Part shown: positions 60,840-64,000 of the stretch, piece by piece
Position numbering within the stretch: position 1 is the stretch's first letter
How the letters are laid out: the number at the start of each line of letters is the position of its first letter
DNA from: Sphagnum compactum
Lineage: Eukaryota; Bryophyta; Sphagnopsida; Sphagnales
Length of the DNA: 64,000 nucleotides
Assembly: GCA_965153455.1 (NCBI GenBank)
Contig: OZ234497.1
Coordinates: forward strand, 3,348,001 to 3,412,000
Reading direction: 5' to 3'
Program-made: the position numbers and the translations under genes
The notes under the pieces: model-generated
The model's input: the letters and a program-made list of their open reading frames with translations, nothing else
What the model was told of the DNA's origin: nothing
Databases searched by the model: none

Positions 60840-61808
60840 TGAACATTTTATAGTAACTATTGATTTTGTCCACCAATTGATTCTTAAGCTAAAACCTCTT
60901 ATGGAGAAAAAAGACACAAGGTATAGGTGTGCAATACATGTTAGCATTTGTGTTGCATATCCCTTTACAAACTCATTCATGGAGCTAAATATTTGCAATG
61001 TAGTGAAATGTTTGCTATAAGAAATCTATAATATATTTGGTCCTACAAGAATTTGTTTTTTTTGTGAATCAAATTTTTTGGGCAAATATCAAATGGCCAC
61101 AATGAGAGGATTTGGTGCAAGTCATGGCAACATTCAAGAATTTTTGTGGTCTTCCAACAATCCATAGTGCCATGTAAACGTCATTCAAATCCACATACAA
61201 AAATCAAGAGGTACAAGTTTTGCAATTGACTACTTTTCATACAAGTCTAGATCCTACAACATGTAACTTCAAGCAATAGTGGATTGCCAAAAGAAGTTCA
61301 AAGATATTTTTGTTGGGATGTCGGGGTTGATGAATGACATTCACATTTTGCTAATTTCAAGCTTACATTGAAAGGCTATAAATGGCAATTTACTTCAAAT
61401 TGATCAAGGTGAAAGTGGCATCAGACCTTACATCATAGGCGATAAGGGTTATCCATTGTTGCCACGGTTGATGTTACTTCATAAATAGGGTAAGACAATT
61501 TTGGAATTGTTGTTCAATAGATAATTTAGTCGAGGGAAAAATGTTATAGAAAATTTGTTTAAAATTTTGAAGAAAAGTTTTAAAGAGTTATTGTTGAAAC
61601 TAACTTGCATGTAGTTTTCTTACCTAATGTGGTGCTATGTTGTTGTATTTTGTACAACATGATACTTGAAGGGAAAGGTTTGGACATAGCCACTTTTATG
61701 GCTCAACTAGAGTTGGAGGTTGATCAAGATTTTGTTGATCCAATTGTGCCCACAGAGAAGGCACTGAACATTGTATGTCTAGAGAACATGAAATTGACAT
61801 TGAAATAG
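60840..61808 (+). pseudogene. PIF/Harbinger transposase (HARBI1-like), decayed
   Basis: Pieces in order across frames: LKPLMEKKDTRYRCAIHVS (conserved N-terminal helices), WPQ...FKNFCGLPTIHSAM (entry to the DDE domain), VDCQKKFKDIFVGMSGLMND (first Asp region and following Asp), IIGDKGYPLLPRL, then GKNVIENLFKILKKSFKELL (the vEnxFGxLK Glu motif) and LYNMILEGKGLD at the end. Several stops (for example near 61370, 61485, 61520) and frameshifts break it. This superfamily moves DNA by cut and paste. Terminal repeats of the element were not found. The CACTA-like element at 61.99 kb is a different superfamily. Confidence 0.85.
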
Positions 61809-62422
61809 AATTATAAGGATTTGAGATACCAAGAACTAACCAATGCATCTTCCCAGAACATTACCTTGGAAACAGGCCACATAGGGCACATTGAAATATG
61901 ATTGAATTGTATGGACAATGTATCAAATTGAAATCATATTATTCTATGGACATTGTTTCAAGTTGAAGTTTGATTGAATTGTATGGATGCACTATCACAA
62001 ATCATGGTCTTTTTTACTAGGCAAATTGTTCACAAAAGACCCAAAAGTGACACTAGTTGACTTGACCAAGGTGCCATTTTGGACAAGTTGATTTCGTCAA
62101 TGTCTATTTTAACTAGTGGCCTTTTCAACTAACTATACCTTGTCATTTTGACTAGTAGAGTGACTGACAAAATGACTGATATATTTGACTAGTAGATAAT
62201 GGACCATTTGACTGGGTCAATTTTATACCTTAATTAAAATCATTTTTTAGATTATTATTTTATAAATTAATAGGTAGGTAGGTAATAAATAAGTTTAGGT
62301 CGATTGAAAAAAAATCAGATAAGTAGGTGTTAGCTTAGCCTAGCCAACCTAACCTAATTTCACTTACCTACCTTAATCTAACCTACCTACCCTAATCTTT
62401 TAAACATGCACATAGGTTGTAA

Positions 62423-62490
62423 GTATAAGGAATTGAACCCCAAACCTTCACATTGATAAACCAAGTCCTTACCAATGGACTACACCATCA
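62423..62490 (-). ncRNA. tRNA-derived SINE-like sequence
   Basis: The minus strand holds an A-box-like tggtgtagtccattggta (62470-62487) and a perfect B-box ggttcaattcc (62429-62439), about 35 bases apart, the RNA polymerase III internal promoter layout of plant tRNA-type SINEs. It cannot fold as a complete tRNA by eye. It sits inside the CACTA-like element. Confidence 0.6.
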
Positions 62491-62559
62491 AAGGTGTCCA
62501 ACATTTATCAAGTTTTTTATTTCATATGTTTTGTTTCATATCATTAAACATAATGGCAA

Positions 62560-63350
62560 AACCTAGGTGACAAATAATAGTTAAACCTAAACCTAATGTC
62601 TAAACTTAATGACTTAAAATAATAGCTAAATTTAATGGCTAAACTTAATGACTTAAAATAATGACTACACCTATTAGCTAAACTTAATAACTTAAAATAA
62701 TAGCTAAACATAATGGCTAAATCTAGTGACTAAATTTAGTGATTTAAAGTAATGGTTAAACTTAGTGACTTGAAGTTAATGGTTAAATCTAATGATTTAA
62801 AATAATGGCTAAACATAATGGCTAAACTTAGTGACTTTAAGTAATGGCTAAACCTAATCACTAAACCTATTGATTTAAGTAATGGTTAAACCCAATGGCT
62901 AAACTTAGTGATTTAAAGTAATGATTAAACATAATGATTTAAAGTAATGACTAAACTTGATGATTTAAAGTAATGATTAAACTTAATGGTAAAACCTAAT
63001 GATTTTAAGTAATGGCTAAACTTGATGACTTAAAGTAATGATTAAACTTAATGGCTAAACCTAATGATTTTAAGTAATGGCTAAACTTAAAGACTTAAAA
63101 TAATGGCTAAACATAATTATTAACCTAGTGGTTAAACTTAGTGACTTAAAGTAATGGTTAAATTTAATGGCTAAATCTAGTTGCTAAACTTGGTGAATTA
63201 AAGTAATGGTTAAACATAATGGCTAAACCTAATTGTTAAACTTAGTGACTTAAAGTAACGGCTAAACTTTGGTTAAGTAAAGTGATTAAATATTGTGGCT
63301 AAACATAATGGCTAAATTTAATGGTTACACGTAGTGGTTAAAATTAAGTA
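62560..63350. repeat. minisatellite of taatggctaaac / taatgacttaaag units
   Basis: About 30-50 imperfect units of 13-14 bases alternate between a ggctaaac and a gacttaaag form, grouped in higher-order sets. It forms the core of the CACTA-like element. Some units read aaacctaatg, superficially telomere-like. Confidence 0.9.
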
Positions 63351-63784
63351 AATAATATGTAGGTAGGTGGGTAGGTATGTAGGTAGGTAAGTGAGAAGGT
63401 ATAAATAGATAGGTAGGTAGGTAAGTAATTAATTAAATAAATAAATGGATGATTAAGTAAGAGGTAGATATATAAGGTAATAAACCATGTTGTATTTGAC
63501 TAAATATCATTAGTTATTTTAACTAAATGTTCAATTTGACTAAAGATCATTAGTTATCTTGATTAATTATTCAACTTGACTAAAAACCATTTGCCATTTT
63601 GACTAAAATTATACAATTTGACTATATGTATTTAGTTAAATAAATTGTTATAATCAAGTTATTAAATCAACAAATACACGTGTCATTCAAACCTTTGGCC
63701 TTTAGTCAAATGCACATGTCCATCAGTCAAAAATGACAAGTTAGTCAATTTGAATCTCTTAAAAGCACATGATTTGTAATAGTG

Positions 63785-64000
63785 AAGATAATGCATGAAA
63801 TTGAAATCTAATTGCAATGATGGAGATGGAAAATTTATCAATTTCAAATCTAATTGTTGTATGGATAATGTATCACAAAATTGCAATCCCGATAGGCCTA
63901 TGGAAAAATGGTTGGATTGAAAATTGTTTTGTCAAAAGTTGAAACTCCAATCAAACTTGAAAACTATGTTGTAGTCCTGCTTATAATTTGTTGTTTCATA
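63785..64000. other. flank to window end
   Basis: Repeats words of the left flank of the CACTA-like element (gaaatctaattg, tgtatggataatgtatcaca, compare 61895-61925), so the element inserted into older repeat DNA. No gene. Confidence 0.5.

Larger units (their letters stand above)
62271..63420. repeat. inverted acctacct / aggtaggt blocks around the minisatellite
   Basis: ttcacttacctacc at about 62358-62372 pairs with ggtaggtaagtgag at about 63381-63394; longer acctaccta and taggtaggt runs extend both. A further taggtaggtaggta at 62271-62284 also pairs with the 62370-62394 run. Confidence 0.7.
61990..63784. mobile_element. non-autonomous CACTA-like DNA transposon
   Basis: The ends are inverted repeats: CACTATCACAAATCATG at 61990-62006 and its complement with one mismatch at 63768-63784, with weaker matching for about 10 more bases. 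CACTA termini define the En/Spm superfamily. Sub-terminal words ttgacta(g), ttgactga and acttgtcattttgac recur in inverted orientation in the two ends (62030-62220 and 63490-63760), as typical of CACTA elements. The 3-bp flanks are atg (left) and aag (right), an imperfect target duplication. No transposase is encoded; the core is a minisatellite. Length 1,795 bp. Confidence 0.65.

Noticed and set aside
62423-62490. Intact tRNA gene on the minus strand
   Set aside because: The acceptor stem and anticodon arm do not pair properly, so a SINE-type relic fits better.
62560-63350. Telomere array (aaaccta words)
   Set aside because: The unit is taatggctaaac-like with 13-14-base periodicity, not CCCTAAA heptamers.

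Overview
The window reads as nuclear DNA of a land plant with a large, repeat-rich, AT-rich genome. Only three genes look intact in 64 kb: a SAP-like nuclear protein (25.3-27.7 kb, +), cytochrome c oxidase subunit 6b (29.2-30.6 kb, +) and a homologue of the Arabidopsis At5g19025-type membrane protein (44.5-45.3 kb, -). Their spliceosomal introns have GT-AG ends and phases that join cleanly. The kinase fragments and a zinc-finger/coiled-coil family recall what I know from bryophytes, lycophytes and ferns, so a non-flowering plant is my best guess; the sequence does not fix the species.

Layout. 0-2.8 kb: 5' part of a Ty3/gypsy retrotransposon on the minus strand (gag, zinc knuckle, protease, start of pol; tandem repeats in its leader). 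4.7-8.5 kb: a decayed multi-exon gene-like unit of unknown function with a coiled coil and a RING-like zinc finger, whose main intron holds an 11-copy 70-bp minisatellite. 10.4-10.8 kb: an isolated unknown coding remnant. 11-24 kb: AT-rich DNA with a solo LTR (15.2-16.1 kb), a microsatellite and hairpins. 24.2-30.6 kb: gene island (SAP-like gene and COX6B). 31-42 kb: a graveyard of gene fragments that includes two protein-kinase pieces, an intron-containing piece of NOT1 (CCR4-NOT scaffold), a decayed composite copy of two nearby segments, and a Ty1/copia fragment. 44.5-47.3 kb: the At5g19025-like gene and its duplicated upstream DNA. 52.6-55.0 kb: a decayed two-exon gene with a zinc ribbon and possible OB-fold. 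58.3-59.25 kb: a second solo LTR of the same family. 60.8-61.8 kb: a PIF/Harbinger transposase pseudogene. 61.99-63.78 kb: a probable non-autonomous CACTA-type transposon with terminal inverted repeats, sub-terminal repeats, a minisatellite core and a tRNA-derived SINE-like insert.

How it fits together. The three intact genes do not form a pathway; they are housekeeping-type islands. The most informative parts are the signs of genome dynamics: intron-retaining gene fragments (DNA-level copying, not retroposition), a pair of solo LTRs with perfect 5-bp target duplications, and a decay spectrum dominated by C-to-T/G-to-A changes, seen both in the gene copy at 38.8 kb and in catalytic motifs of the retroelements. 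That spectrum is what heavy cytosine methylation of repeats would leave. No CRISPR, rRNA or intact tRNA gene was seen.
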